This document shows positions 15,589-24,876 of a stretch of 64,000 nucleotides of DNA, piece after piece. The notes below the pieces were generated by a model. That model worked only from the letters and a program-made list of their open reading frames with translations. It searched no databases and was not told the origin of the DNA. Each line of letters opens with the position of its first letter. The stretch's first letter is position 1. The stretch is from NCBI RefSeq assembly GCF_003013475.1, contig NZ_PXZO01000053.1:1-64000 (forward strand), given 5' to 3'. A program made the translations under genes and the position numbers. The DNA comes from Brevibacillus porteri (GTDB lineage Bacteria; Bacillota; Bacilli; Brevibacillales; Brevibacillaceae).

Positions 15589-17058
15589 ATGGTGAAACAA
15601 TCGGTACAAGCAAATGATTCGCAAGATATGCAAACGTATCATTATAAGCAAGAATTGAGACGGACATTAAAACTGTTCAGTTCGTTTGCCGTCGCGTTTT
15701 CTTTCATTTCCATTACCACAGGCATTTTTAGTAATTATGGATTTGTGCTTAGTACGGCAGGGCCGGCTGGTATCTGGACCTGGCCGATTGTAACCATTGG
15801 GCATTTGTTAGTTGCCATTATTTTTGCAGAGCTGGCTGGACGCATTCCATTGAGCGGTTATTCCTATCAATGGGTGACACGTCTTGCCAACCCGGGGCTT
15901 GGTTGGTTTGCTGGCTGGATTGCCTTTTGCTTTCTCGTTATCGTGGTTCCAACCGTTGACTATGCGCTGGCGCCCATCATTGCCGAGATGTTTGGCTGGG
16001 ATTCAGGCGCAAAGACGCTGGTCTGGATCGTGATTGGTACACTGGTCGTACAAGCTTTATTAAACATTTATGGAGTGAAACTGGCTACTCGCATTAATGA
16101 TATCGCCGTATACACCGAAGTGATCGGTATGGCTGGGATCGTTGTGGTGCTGGGGGCAGTGGTGATGTACAACGGGGCAAATTGGAGCATGCTGACCGAT
16201 ATCGGTACCGCTGCAACTCAATCGGACGGTTCATACCTAGGCGCTTTTATCATGGCTGCCCTGATGGGGTCCTTTACATTAGTAGGTTTCGAGGCTGCTG
16301 CAAATCTCTCTGAGGAGACGATCAATGCAAAGAAAACGGTTCCTCGTGCCATGATTTTATCCGTATTACTAAGTGGTATGATCGGTTTCTTGCTGTTGAT
16401 CGTCATTTCAGTTGCCATCACGGATCTGCCGGCTGTGCTCGGTGTAGCGAATCCGATTCCGTACATTTTGCAAACAAGTCTTGGCTCTGCTGTATCCAGC
16501 TTCTTTTTGGTGCTTTGCCTCATCTCCATCTTCGCGTGCGGCTTGATCATCATGGCTTCCGCTTCCCGACTCATCTATGCGTTGTCACGCGACAATGTAT
16601 TCTTCGCTTCCTCCATCTTCAAGAAGGTATCACCCCAGACTTCCGTACCAACAAACGCAGTTTTACTCGTTTTAGTGCTAGGCATTCTCGCTGTGTTATT
16701 CGCAGATTCCCTAACCCTTCTGGTAGGGGCCACCTCGGTTCTACCTGCCCTTCTCTATCTGACAACGATTGCTGCTTATGCTTGGAAACGCAAGGAACTG
16801 CCCAAATCGAAGTACTTTGACCTGGGCAAGTGGCGCACACCGCTCACTTTCCTTGCTATCGCTTGGTTGATCTTTGAAATTGGCATCTTGACCATTCCGA
16901 AAAATTTCCATAGCGTAGCGATCGTCGCAGCTACCTTGCTCGCTGTTGGCGTCATTTTGTATCATCTGCTGTTCCGCAAAGGGATTATGGAGGGCCGTAT
17001 CGGTATTAAAGACAGAACATTCCGATTTGATGAAGAGAAAGAAGATCATTCAGCCTAG
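15589..17058 (+). CDS. APC family amino acid/amine permease
   Basis: 489 aa with about twelve hydrophobic segments. The first helix carries SFISITTGIFSNYGFVL, the unwound helix-1 region of the APC superfamily, and GFEAAANLSEET (near residues 229-240) is the helix-6 unwound region. The subgroup resembles amino acid/choline-type permeases rather than sugar or polyol carriers. The start has GGGAGG about 8 nt upstream. Its position between a DeoR regulator and an FGGY kinase suggests that the operon's substrate carries an amino or ammonium group, or that this permease imports a related hydroxylated compound; neither is proven. Confidence 0.85.
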   Translation: MVKQSVQANDSQDMQTYHYKQELRRTLKLFSSFAVAFSFISITTGIFSNYGFVLSTAGPAGIWTWPIVTIGHLLVAIIFAELAGRIPLSGYSYQWVTRLANPGLGWFAGWIAFCFLVIVVPTVDYALAPIIAEMFGWDSGAKTLVWIVIGTLVVQALLNIYGVKLATRINDIAVYTEVIGMAGIVVVLGAVVMYNGANWSMLTDIGTAATQSDGSYLGAFIMAALMGSFTLVGFEAAANLSEETINAKKTVPRAMILSVLLSGMIGFLLLIVISVAITDLPAVLGVANPIPYILQTSLGSAVSSFFLVLCLISIFACGLIIMASASRLIYALSRDNVFFASSIFKKVSPQTSVPTNAVLLVLVLGILAVLFADSLTLLVGATSVLPALLYLTTIAAYAWKRKELPKSKYFDLGKWRTPLTFLAIAWLIFEIGILTIPKNFHSVAIVAATLLAVGVILYHLLFRKGIMEGRIGIKDRTFRFDEEKEDHSA

Positions 17059-17082
17059 AATAATGAAAAAGGAGTCTGCTGT

Positions 17083-18603
17083 ATGGAAAAGTATTTGCTG
17101 TCGATCGATCAGGGAACAACTGGGACCAAGGTGCTACTGGTAAATCACCTTGGAAGGGTTGCTGCCGAAAGCTATCAGAAGCACACGCAATATTATCCAC
17201 AATCCGGATGGGTGGAGCATAACCCGGAGGAGATATGGGAAAAGGTCTTGATGGGTGTCGCTGACGTGCTGCTCAAGGGACGTATCGAACCTGAGCAGGT
17301 GGAAGCGGTAGGCTTAGCTAATCAGGGAGAAACGGTCGTCTTCTGGGATTCGGTCAGCGGAGAGCCGCTTTATCCAGCTGTCGTCTGGTCGTGCCGCCGC
17401 TCCGATCAAATCGCCGAGCGTTGGAAGGCGGATGGTGTGTGGGCACAGAAGGTAGCCGAGAAAACCGGACTTTTGATTGACCCGTATTTTTCTGCGACTA
17501 AGATTAGATGGATGATGGAGGAAGTGCCTCTGGTGCAAGAAAAGATCCGACAGCGGCAGGCTTATTGCAGCACGCTTGACTCTTGGCTGATCTGGCAGAT
17601 GACAGGAGGTGCCTCGTATGTAACCGATGCTTCCACCGCTGCCCGAACGCTGTTGTTTGCTCATCGGCAGGGGAATTGGGATGAGGAAATATTGCGGTAT
17701 TTGGAGATAGAGGAAGACTGGTTGCCGCAGGTTCGTCCAACAGTTGGCTCGTTTGGCCGTACAGATCCGGTTACATTTTGCGGCATTCAAGCACCGATTC
17801 TCGTCAGCCAGGTGGATCAACCAGCCGCCCTTTACGGTCATCTCTGCATAGAGCCGGGTATGTCCAAATGCACGTATGGCACGGGCTGCTTCGCTTATAT
17901 GAACGTGGGAAACGAACCGCCTGCTACGAAAGAGAGCGGACTCTTGACGACGCTTGTCTGGAAACGCGGGGCCAAGCATACTTATGCGCTGGATGGAGCG
18001 ATTTATGCGGCGGGGTCTGCTGTCGAATGGGGCAAGGAGCAGCTTGGGCTGTATCAGGATATAGACGAGCTGCAACGATGGTCGGAGCAGTGGTATGAAG
18101 AACTTTACAAAGGAGAAGCCCCAACCACTCTTTTATTTATCCCGGCATTGAATGGGATCGGCACGCCATACTGGAACTCGGAGGCGAGAGGGGTGTTTCT
18201 CGGACTCTCCCAGCATACTGACCGACCGCTGATGGCAAAAGCGATGCTGGAAGGGATCGCTCACCGTGTAGCGGATGTGTTTGTCACAATGGAACAGGCA
18301 GTCGCACAAAAGATTTCACTCTTGCGTGTAGATGGCGGCTTGACGGACAATCCGTATTTGATGCAGTTTCAGGCAGACCTGCTGGGTGTTCCGATTGAGG
18401 TGCCCCAGATCAATGAAACAACAGCGATGGGGATTGCGTTTCTACTCGGGGAAGAGTGCGGCTGGTGGTCGGTGAAAGACTTGGAAGCGCGAATGAAGGT
18501 AGGGCGTCGCTATGAGCCGCAGATGGACGGAGCGGTGAGGAAAAGACTGCGTACTCGTTGGAACAAGGCGGTTCACCTTCTGTTACAAATAAGCGAAGGA
18601 TAA
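17083..18603 (+). CDS. FGGY-family carbohydrate kinase, glycerol-kinase-like
   Basis: 506 aa, the usual length of glycerol kinase. The ATP-binding N terminus reads SIDQGTTGTKVLL (about 7-19), and the central block (NQGETVVFWD near 80-89, then YPAVVWSCRRS) and the ATKIRWMM stretch follow the GlpK pattern. The catalytic-base region is the VDQPAALYGH segment with GTGCFAYMN, and the C-terminal domain retains GLTDNPYLMQFQAD. Where true GlpK has NQRET the sequence has NQGET, so an arginine that contacts glycerol is replaced. It is therefore probably a kinase for a related polyol. It ends the operon and has its own terminator. Confidence 0.85.
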   Translation: MEKYLLSIDQGTTGTKVLLVNHLGRVAAESYQKHTQYYPQSGWVEHNPEEIWEKVLMGVADVLLKGRIEPEQVEAVGLANQGETVVFWDSVSGEPLYPAVVWSCRRSDQIAERWKADGVWAQKVAEKTGLLIDPYFSATKIRWMMEEVPLVQEKIRQRQAYCSTLDSWLIWQMTGGASYVTDASTAARTLLFAHRQGNWDEEILRYLEIEEDWLPQVRPTVGSFGRTDPVTFCGIQAPILVSQVDQPAALYGHLCIEPGMSKCTYGTGCFAYMNVGNEPPATKESGLLTTLVWKRGAKHTYALDGAIYAAGSAVEWGKEQLGLYQDIDELQRWSEQWYEELYKGEAPTTLLFIPALNGIGTPYWNSEARGVFLGLSQHTDRPLMAKAMLEGIAHRVADVFVTMEQAVAQKISLLRVDGGLTDNPYLMQFQADLLGVPIEVPQINETTAMGIAFLLGEECGWWSVKDLEARMKVGRRYEPQMDGAVRKRLRTRWNKAVHLLLQISEG

Positions 18604-18608
18604 TGTAA

Positions 18609-18665
18609 AAAAGCAACCAACTGCCAATGCGAGCACAATGCTTTTGGCGGATTGGTTGCTTTTTA
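18609..18665 (+). terminator. Terminator of the GlpA-like operon
   Basis: AAAAGCAACCAA pairs with TTGGTTGCTTTT across a long loop that also contains a GCCAA/TTGGC pairing. It also serves the convergent NUDIX gene, whose stop codon begins at 18666. Confidence 0.8.
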
Positions 18666-19124
18666 TTACTTCTTCAACTCGAATGCAGGCTCCCAGCCAA
18701 AGCTGTCAAACCAATGCTTTCGTCTAAAGTTCGAGAGAGCTTGTCTCACATAAGGAATGACGTTCGGGGGTAATTTATCCATGTCCGCCCATACGAGCTC
18801 ATCGCATTTATTCGGCTCGGCATTGATAATTTCTCCGCGCCATTTTGTGGCAGCGACAAAAAAATCGATGCGCTCATCATTGGAGCGACGATGCATGACG
18901 CCTACCATCTCCAAGCTCGCTGGATCGATGTCAATTCCGCATTCTTCTTTTGCCTCGCGGATCGCGGCTGTCTTCACTTCTTCATTCCCATCCAGATGTC
19001 CAGCGGGAACACTATAATTGCCGTCTTCGTAGCCGGTATTGTAGCGGCGTAATAACAGGACTTGCGCACCCTTCACTAGGAAAAGGTGAACGGCTACCTG
19101 CATCGCGAAGCGCTCTATCTGCAT
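18666..19124 (-). CDS. NUDIX hydrolase
   Basis: 152 aa. A complete Nudix box (GHLDGNEEVKTAA followed by REAKEECGI, about residues 42-64) coordinates Mg2+ for hydrolysis of a nucleoside diphosphate linked to another moiety. The N-terminal VHLFLVKGAQVLLLRRYNTG strand pattern is typical of small 8-oxo-dGTPase-like or ADP-ribose pyrophosphatase-like family members; the actual substrate cannot be read. The ATG at 19124 is the first codon of the conserved region. Upstream lies a divergent-looking 51-codon peptide gene in the same orientation. Confidence 0.85.
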   Translation of the reverse strand: MQIERFAMQVAVHLFLVKGAQVLLLRRYNTGYEDGNYSVPAGHLDGNEEVKTAAIREAKEECGIDIDPASLEMVGVMHRRSNDERIDFFVAATKWRGEIINAEPNKCDELVWADMDKLPPNVIPYVRQALSNFRRKHWFDSFGWEPAFELKK

Positions 19125-19139
19125 GCGAATTCTCCTCTA

Positions 19140-19295
19140 TTAATGATATTCTTCCGGGCGATGATTCTCGGCAGCCTGTCTACGGCGTTCCAGTCTGTTT
19201 TTTTTCAAAATAGGTGAGCTGGTCAAGCCCATAAGCAGCATAATAATTCCAGCAGCACCCAGGACGATTCCGATTATAAGATAAAGCCAATTCAT
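19140..19295 (-). CDS. Small single-pass membrane protein, 51 aa
   Basis: A 51-codon frame with a strong AAGGAGGTC ribosome site 7 nt before its ATG. Residues about 4-25 form a hydrophobic helix (LYLIIGIVLGAAGII), followed by a short basic tail (KKNRLERRRQ) and an acidic end. It lies between the NUDIX gene, on the same strand, and transketolase, divergently transcribed. I do not recognise a family. The ribosome site and the membrane-plus-basic-tail design make it a credible gene. Confidence 0.65.
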   Translation of the reverse strand: MNWLYLIIGIVLGAAGIIMLLMGLTSSPILKKNRLERRRQAAENHRPEEYH

Positions 19296-19349
19296 TGAAA
19301 AAGACCTCCTTCATTCATGCAAAGCGAACATGATTCTAAATGGGAACTA

Positions 19350-19358
19350 TGCTATAAT
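19350..19358 (+). promoter_or_regulatory. Extended -10 promoter of tkt
   Basis: TGCTATAAT at 19350-19358 is a perfect extended -10 element about 65 bp before the tkt start. No strong -35 is evident. Confidence 0.55.
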
Positions 19359-19424
19359 GGCACAGTGTGTTTTTACCCGATACTCGGTAGTTATTTCTAG
19401 AAAACGCAGGGAGGATTTTGCGAG

Positions 19425-21431
19425 ATGACTCAGCATACGTCTGTTGATCAGCTATCCATTAATACCATCCGCACGTTGGCGATTGATGCCATCGAGAAGG
19501 CGAATTCCGGTCACCCGGGAATGCCGATGGGTGCAGCCCCTATGGCACATGTACTGTGGAGCCGCTTTATGAAAGTAAATCCGAGCAATCCAAAATGGAT
19601 TGACCGTGACCGTTTTGTCCTCTCAGCAGGACATGGCTCTATGCTATTATACTCGATGTTGCATTTGATGAAATACGATGTTTCACTGGAAGACCTACAT
19701 AACTTCCGTCAATGGGGCAGCAAAACGCCTGGTCACCCTGAGTTTGGACACACGGCGGGTGTTGACGCGACAACGGGTCCTCTGGGACAAGGGATCGCGA
19801 TGGCTGTCGGTATGGCGATGGCTGAAAAGCACATGGCAGCTGTTTACAACCGCGACAATTTTGACATCGTTGACCATTACACATACGTAATCTGCGGCGA
19901 TGGTGACCTGATGGAGGGGGTATCCAGCGAGGCTTCTTCTCTGGCTGCTCACCTGAAACTGGGCAAAATGATCGTGCTCTACGATTCGAACGATATCTCT
20001 CTGGATGGGGAGCTTTCCCGTTCCTTCTCTGAAAACGTAGCGGATCGCTACCAAGCGTATGGTTGGCAATACATTCGCGTAGAAGATGGCAATGATCTGG
20101 CTGCTATTGACGCGGCTATCGCAGAAGCGAAAAAAGATTTGGATCGTCCTACCTTGATCGAAGTAAAAACCGTCATTGGATACGGAAGCCCGAACAAAGG
20201 CGGCTCCAGCTCTTCTCACGGCGCTCCGCTTGGAAAAGACGAAGTGAAGCTGACAAAAGCAAACTACGAGTGGCACCACGAAAGTGAGTTCCACGTACCA
20301 CAAGAAGTGACTGACTTCTTTGCAGGCTTGGCTGATGCTGGAGAAAAAGCAGAAGCTGCTTGGCGCGACCAGTTTGCTGCTTATGCAAAAGCGTATCCGG
20401 AACTGGCGCTGCAATTTACGACTGCACAAGAAGGTCATCTGCCTGCTGGTTGGGACAACCATATGCCGACGTACGAAGTTGGCGCGAAGCTGGCGACACG
20501 CGTTGCTTCCGGTAATGCGATCAATGCATTGGCAAACAGCGTTCCGTTCTTCTTGGGCGGATCTGCTGACTTGGCACATTCCAACAACACGGTGATTAAA
20601 GAAGCGGGCAACTTCCTGCCAGGCTCTTACGATGGCCGCAACATTTGGTTTGGTGTTCGCGAATTCGCGATGGGTGCAGCCCTCAACGGTATGGCTCTCC
20701 ACGGTGGCGTAAAAGTATACGGCGGTACGTTCTTCGTATTCTCCGACTACGTGCGTCCAGCGATTCGCCTCTCTGCATTAATGAAGCAGCCAGTTGTGTA
20801 CGTATTTACACATGACTCGATCGCAGTTGGTGAAGACGGACCGACGCATGAGCCGATTGAGCAGCTCGCTTCCTTGCGTGCGATGCCAGGCTTGACCATT
20901 CTTCGTCCGTCTGACGCAGTAGAAACGAACGAGGCTTGGAAATATGCTGTATCCCGCACCGATGAGCCAGTTGTACTGGTGCTGACTCGTCAAAACCTGC
21001 CAGTCCTGCCTGAGACCATTGAGAAAGCGGCAGAAGGCGTGAGCAAAGGTGCGTATGTTCTCGCAGACGCGCCAAGCGGCAACCCGCAGCTCATCCTGTT
21101 GGCAACTGGTTCTGAGGTATCCCTCGTGATGCAGGCGCGTGAACAACTCCTCTCGAAAGGTATTGAAACACGCGTTGTTTCCATGCCGAGCTGGAACCTG
21201 TTCGAGCGTCAACCGAAAGAGTATCGCGACGCTGTAATTCCACCGGCTGTAAAAGCACGCGTGGCGGTAGAAATGGGCTCTCCAATGGGTTGGGAGCGTT
21301 ACGCTGGTGATAGCGGTACGGTCATCGCAATCAATCAGTTTGGCGCATCTGCACCAGGTGAGCGCATCATGAAGGAATACGGCTTCACGGTAGAAAACGT
21401 TGTGGCTGAAGCAGAAAAACTGCTGAAATAA
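19425..21431 (+). CDS. tkt: Transketolase
   Basis: 668 aa, the normal length of a single-chain transketolase. It transfers two-carbon ketol units in the non-oxidative pentose phosphate pathway, using thiamine diphosphate and Mg2+. Visible marks are the N-terminal SGHPGMPMGAAPMAHVLW segment (about 28-45), the cofactor GDGDLMEGVSSEA motif (about 158-170), the central SADLAHSNNT and the GVREFAMGA segment of the pyrimidine domain, and GPTHEPIEQLASLRAMP of the catalytic domain. GGGAGG lies 10 nt before the start. A strong terminator follows. Confidence 0.97.
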   Translation: MTQHTSVDQLSINTIRTLAIDAIEKANSGHPGMPMGAAPMAHVLWSRFMKVNPSNPKWIDRDRFVLSAGHGSMLLYSMLHLMKYDVSLEDLHNFRQWGSKTPGHPEFGHTAGVDATTGPLGQGIAMAVGMAMAEKHMAAVYNRDNFDIVDHYTYVICGDGDLMEGVSSEASSLAAHLKLGKMIVLYDSNDISLDGELSRSFSENVADRYQAYGWQYIRVEDGNDLAAIDAAIAEAKKDLDRPTLIEVKTVIGYGSPNKGGSSSSHGAPLGKDEVKLTKANYEWHHESEFHVPQEVTDFFAGLADAGEKAEAAWRDQFAAYAKAYPELALQFTTAQEGHLPAGWDNHMPTYEVGAKLATRVASGNAINALANSVPFFLGGSADLAHSNNTVIKEAGNFLPGSYDGRNIWFGVREFAMGAALNGMALHGGVKVYGGTFFVFSDYVRPAIRLSALMKQPVVYVFTHDSIAVGEDGPTHEPIEQLASLRAMPGLTILRPSDAVETNEAWKYAVSRTDEPVVLVLTRQNLPVLPETIEKAAEGVSKGAYVLADAPSGNPQLILLATGSEVSLVMQAREQLLSKGIETRVVSMPSWNLFERQPKEYRDAVIPPAVKARVAVEMGSPMGWERYAGDSGTVIAINQFGASAPGERIMKEYGFTVENVVAEAEKLLK

Positions 21432-21448
21432 ATCGTTAACCTTTAGGA

Positions 21449-21483
21449 AAAAGCCTATCTTCTGTTTCAGGAGATAGGCTTTT
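21449..21483 (+). terminator. Terminator after tkt
   Basis: AAAAGCCTATCT (21449-21460) pairs with AGATAGGCTTTT (21472-21483). The flanking T-run is short but the stem is strong. Confidence 0.8.
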
Positions 21484-21601
21484 CCAGTGACAAACGGAAT
21501 TTTGTATGGAATGATAGACTACAACCCAAAACAGAAACTTTTTTGAAATGAGACCGTCTATATAAGATGTGGGGGAGAGAGAGAAGACCAGGAGGTAAAT
21601 A

Positions 21602-24118
21602 ATGGCAGCAAAGGCCAAGAAGAAAGTCAGGAAGAAAAAGAACAACTTGCTGATGATTGCCGTATCGTTTGCAATATTCCTTTTCCTTAGTGTTATTGGG
21701 GGCTACTTCGCCCTGTTGTATGCGGGAGATCGGATGATTGAGCAAAACGTACAAAAGCTACAGGACTTAAAAGCAGAACCAACTGTCATATATGACAAAA
21801 ACGGGAACGAGATGACGAGTCTGATTCGTCAGAAGAACCGTATATACAAACCGATTAATGAAATGCCAAAGACTCTGATCGATGCTTTCCTCGCCGTAGA
21901 GGATAAGCGCTTTTATGAACACAAAGGCGTCGATATGGTCCGGATCGGTGGCGCCATCGTCAATGACATCAAAAAAGGATCGTTAGCTGAAGGGGGAAGT
22001 ACCATTACCCAACAGCTGGCAAGAAACGTCTTTCTCACCCTAGATCAAACGTTCTGGCGTAAAACAAAAGAAATGAGTATCGCGATTGGCTTGGAGCGCA
22101 AATATTCGAAGGATCAGATTCTAGAGATGTACTTGAACCGCGTTTATTTGGGCGAAGGGGAATTTGGGGTAGAGGATGCTGCCCAGTATTACTTCGGCAA
22201 GTCGGTAAGCGATGACAAGTTTTCCGTTGCGGAAGCAGCGATGCTGGCGGCCATTCCAAAAGCACCGACCACTTATTCACCTTTTAACAATCCGGAAAAA
22301 GCGAAACTGCGTCGAGACACCGTTATTCGTCTGATGTATGAGCAAGGAATCATTACCGATGAGCAAAAAGAAGCAGCGCAAGCAGAGGCGTTGCCGACCG
22401 AACCGCATGAAGTGGCGGGTGCGAGCTTGAAAAAAGGCTATCGCGCGTTTTTTGACCATATGGTGGAAGAATCCGAAGCTACGTTTGGCGTGACAGAAGA
22501 AGAACTGTACCGCGGAGGCTGGAACATTTACACGACCTTCGATCCGAAAGTACAGGATGCCATGGTAGAGGAATATGCCAAGGCCAAAAACTTCCCGAAA
22601 GACGGCGCCAAGCGCGGTGTAGAATCATCGATGATTGTCATCGACGCGAAAACGGGCGGAATTGCCGGGATGGTGGGCGGACGCAACTATGCGGCAAAAG
22701 GCTTTAACTATGCGACAGACATGAAGCGTCAACCGGGCTCCAGCTTTAAGCCGATCGCGGTGTTCGCTCCAGCAGTCAATAAAGATATCAACAAATGGAA
22801 CGCGAACTCGCAACTTAGCAACAAAAGGCAGAGCTTCAATGGCTACGAGCCGCGCAACTACAATAACCGATACACGGAAACGGTGAGCATGAACCGGGCG
22901 ATGATCGACTCTGCGAATATCCCGCCGGTTTGGTTATTAAATGAAATTGGTGTACCAGCAAGTTTGGAATACCTCAAGAAAGTCGGCATTGAGCTGACTC
23001 CGAACGATCGAAACCTGGCAATTGCCCTCGGGGGCTTGAGTGTAGGTACATCCCCGCTGGAAATGGCTCAGGCATATACACCTTTTGTGAATGCAGGGGT
23101 AGTGTCCGAGGCGCACTCGATCGCCAAGGTTGAGAACAAGGATGAGGGTGTCGTCCGTGAATACCAGCCAAAACAATCTGAGGCACTGAAGCCTGAAGCA
23201 GCGTGGGAGATTCACACTATGCTGGAGAAAGCGGTTCAGGAAGGGACAGGGAAGGCAGCGCGTATCTCTGGCCGCCATGTTGCAGGTAAAACCGGTACGA
23301 CCCAATCGATAGCAGGCGACAGCAAAGCAAACAAGGATGCTTGGTTCGTCGGATATACACCGGAATACGTCGGTGCAGTCTGGATGGGCTTCGATCCGGA
23401 GGACAAACAGCATTTGATGCACCAAGGAAGTAGCATGACGGCGCAAATGTTCTCCAAAGTGTTGGGAACAGCCTTAAAAGGTGTGCCGTCATCGGACTTC
23501 GTTCGACCAGAAGGCGTCGTACAACATAAACAAGAGGAAGTTGAACCGGAAATCGAATTGGCTGCAGACATGACATTGGATAATAACCAATTGAAGGTAG
23601 TGCTTAGCTGGATTGGCGGAGCTGAAGGTGGTACGTACGATTTGTACCGCATTAGTGAAAACGGCGAAAGACAACTCATCTCTGCGGGTATGAAGGAAAC
23701 CTCGTTCGTAGATGTGCTGGATAGTCCAAGACAATATCGTTATCAAGTTGTTCCGAGAAATGCGCAAGGTGAGGAAGGGACACCATCAAAAGAAGTCCCG
23801 ATCAACTCCAAGAAGCTGGAGAATCTGATTAATCAAGATCCAGGTCATAACGAGGAAGGTAACGATCAGGGACAAAATCCGGGTGGTACGGAAAATGGCA
23901 ATGGTGAAATTCCACCTGACCAAGGTACCGGAGGAACTGGTGAGCATACAAATAATGGAGATGGTGGGCAATCGCCAAATCCGGGAACAGGTGAGGTTCC
24001 ACCGGATATCGTGAATCCAGAACCTAGTCAGACAAATGGTTCCTCCAACGAAATCCAATTACCGCCACCTCCACAAGAGGAGGGGCAGAACCAGTTCCCA
24101 GATGCATCAAACGGCTAA
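21602..24118 (+). CDS. Class A penicillin-binding protein (PBP1A-type)
   Basis: 838 aa with AGGAGG 7 nt upstream. A short basic cytoplasmic tail precedes one membrane helix (about 15-38). The glycosyltransferase domain has EDKRFYEHKG (catalytic Glu100), GGSTITQQLARN and a RKYSKDQILEMYLNRVYLG stretch. The transpeptidase domain has SSFK (380-383, nucleophile Ser380), DSANIPP (SxN region) and KTGT (563-566). A fibronectin-III-like domain follows near 660-740 and then a tail rich in Pro, Gly, Asn and Glu (about 740-838). It polymerises and cross-links peptidoglycan outside the membrane. The tail is long and low-complexity, perhaps a wall-spanning spacer. Confidence 0.93.
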   Translation: MAAKAKKKVRKKKNNLLMIAVSFAIFLFLSVIGGYFALLYAGDRMIEQNVQKLQDLKAEPTVIYDKNGNEMTSLIRQKNRIYKPINEMPKTLIDAFLAVEDKRFYEHKGVDMVRIGGAIVNDIKKGSLAEGGSTITQQLARNVFLTLDQTFWRKTKEMSIAIGLERKYSKDQILEMYLNRVYLGEGEFGVEDAAQYYFGKSVSDDKFSVAEAAMLAAIPKAPTTYSPFNNPEKAKLRRDTVIRLMYEQGIITDEQKEAAQAEALPTEPHEVAGASLKKGYRAFFDHMVEESEATFGVTEEELYRGGWNIYTTFDPKVQDAMVEEYAKAKNFPKDGAKRGVESSMIVIDAKTGGIAGMVGGRNYAAKGFNYATDMKRQPGSSFKPIAVFAPAVNKDINKWNANSQLSNKRQSFNGYEPRNYNNRYTETVSMNRAMIDSANIPPVWLLNEIGVPASLEYLKKVGIELTPNDRNLAIALGGLSVGTSPLEMAQAYTPFVNAGVVSEAHSIAKVENKDEGVVREYQPKQSEALKPEAAWEIHTMLEKAVQEGTGKAARISGRHVAGKTGTTQSIAGDSKANKDAWFVGYTPEYVGAVWMGFDPEDKQHLMHQGSSMTAQMFSKVLGTALKGVPSSDFVRPEGVVQHKQEEVEPEIELAADMTLDNNQLKVVLSWIGGAEGGTYDLYRISENGERQLISAGMKETSFVDVLDSPRQYRYQVVPRNAQGEEGTPSKEVPINSKKLENLINQDPGHNEEGNDQGQNPGGTENGNGEIPPDQGTGGTGEHTNNGDGGQSPNPGTGEVPPDIVNPEPSQTNGSSNEIQLPPPPQEEGQNQFPDASNG

Positions 24119-24159
24119 AGATTAGCCCAGCAAGAACGATTCAAAACCGATTCGACTAT

Positions 24160-24187
24160 TTGCACAGGTTCTTTCGCGTGGTACAAT
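24160..24187 (+). promoter_or_regulatory. Sigma-A promoter of the 24220 gene
   Basis: TTGCAC (24160-24165) and TACAAT (24182-24187) are separated by 16 bp, about 33 bp upstream of the start codon. Confidence 0.6.
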
Positions 24188-24219
24188 ACCAATAAATCGG
24201 GAGACAGGGGGGACAGTCC

Positions 24220-24570
24220 ATGTCTGGCTACGCACAAAGAGATCTACCCACATTTTTCAAAGAACAGTTACGCCAAACCAAGGTGAATTTTGAGCGAGCT
24301 CTTGACTGTAAACACACCGATTTCGATGATCTGTACCCATACATGAACGAACAGCCACAGTTCTTCTGGTACAAACGTTACGTGGCTTGGTCAGAATTGC
24401 TGACCGTCGTACGTCTAGCTGAACAATTGGGTATTGAGTGGACAGAGGATTTCAGTGAGCAGCAGGTAGAATTCATTCAAGGCAAAGTTCTGCAAGGAAA
24501 AGTGCTCGATTATTGGAACCCAGAAGAAGAGCAAGAAGAATCGATGAGAGAATTGGAAGAAGAAAAATAG
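24220..24570 (+). CDS. Hypothetical protein, 116 aa
   Basis: Not recognised with confidence. It is a soluble, acidic, helical protein with no signal peptide, rich in aromatic residues in its middle (YPYMNEQPQFFWYKRYVAW), and it ends in a glutamate-rich tail. In Bacillus a small gene follows ponA (recU and ypoC), so a relation to the ypoC neighbourhood is possible, but the sequence is too diverged for me to claim it. The ribosome site is GGGGGG about 9 nt upstream. It has its own promoter and terminator. Confidence 0.7.
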   Translation: MSGYAQRDLPTFFKEQLRQTKVNFERALDCKHTDFDDLYPYMNEQPQFFWYKRYVAWSELLTVVRLAEQLGIEWTEDFSEQQVEFIQGKVLQGKVLDYWNPEEEQEESMRELEEEK

Positions 24571-24588
24571 ATGTGAAAGTAAAACATG

Positions 24589-24620
24589 GCGCGTTCCCAC
24601 TTCCGGGAACGCGCTTTTTT
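24589..24620 (+). terminator. Terminator after the 24220 gene
   Basis: GCGCGTTCCC (24589-24598) pairs with GGGAACGCGC (24605-24614), then TTTTTT. Confidence 0.9.
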
Positions 24621-24698
24621 GCGTGTACAAAGCAAAGTTCGCTTTTCATAGTAACGGTGTCTAATATCTCATACATGTTTATGAAAATTTGTAAAAAA

Positions 24699-24708
24699 AT
24701 GTATACAT
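24699..24708. promoter_or_regulatory. Palindrome upstream of the collagenase gene
   Basis: ATGTATACAT is a perfect 10-bp palindrome, in an AT-rich gap of about 300 bp between the 24589 terminator and the collagenase start. It could be an operator, but no protein is assigned. The rest of the gap shows no supported gene. Confidence 0.25.
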
Positions 24709-24876
24709 CCTCACTCTTCTTTTCTGTTATATGTATTGGCACCATAATTGCAATTTTAACAGCGTGTATTTTATTACATTCCAAATGGAGAGAAGGTGAA
24801 TCTGCACAAAACAAAAAATACGGTTCCTCGCAACAAACGAAAATGCGGTTACCATTCAAAGGAGGTTTGCTCATTC

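Noticed and set aside
17314..18075. Minus-strand frame of 253 aa inside the FGGY kinase gene
   Set aside because: Antisense shadow of a gene with clear kinase motifs.
19695..20702. Minus-strand frame of 335 aa inside tkt
   Set aside because: Antisense shadow of an unambiguous transketolase gene.
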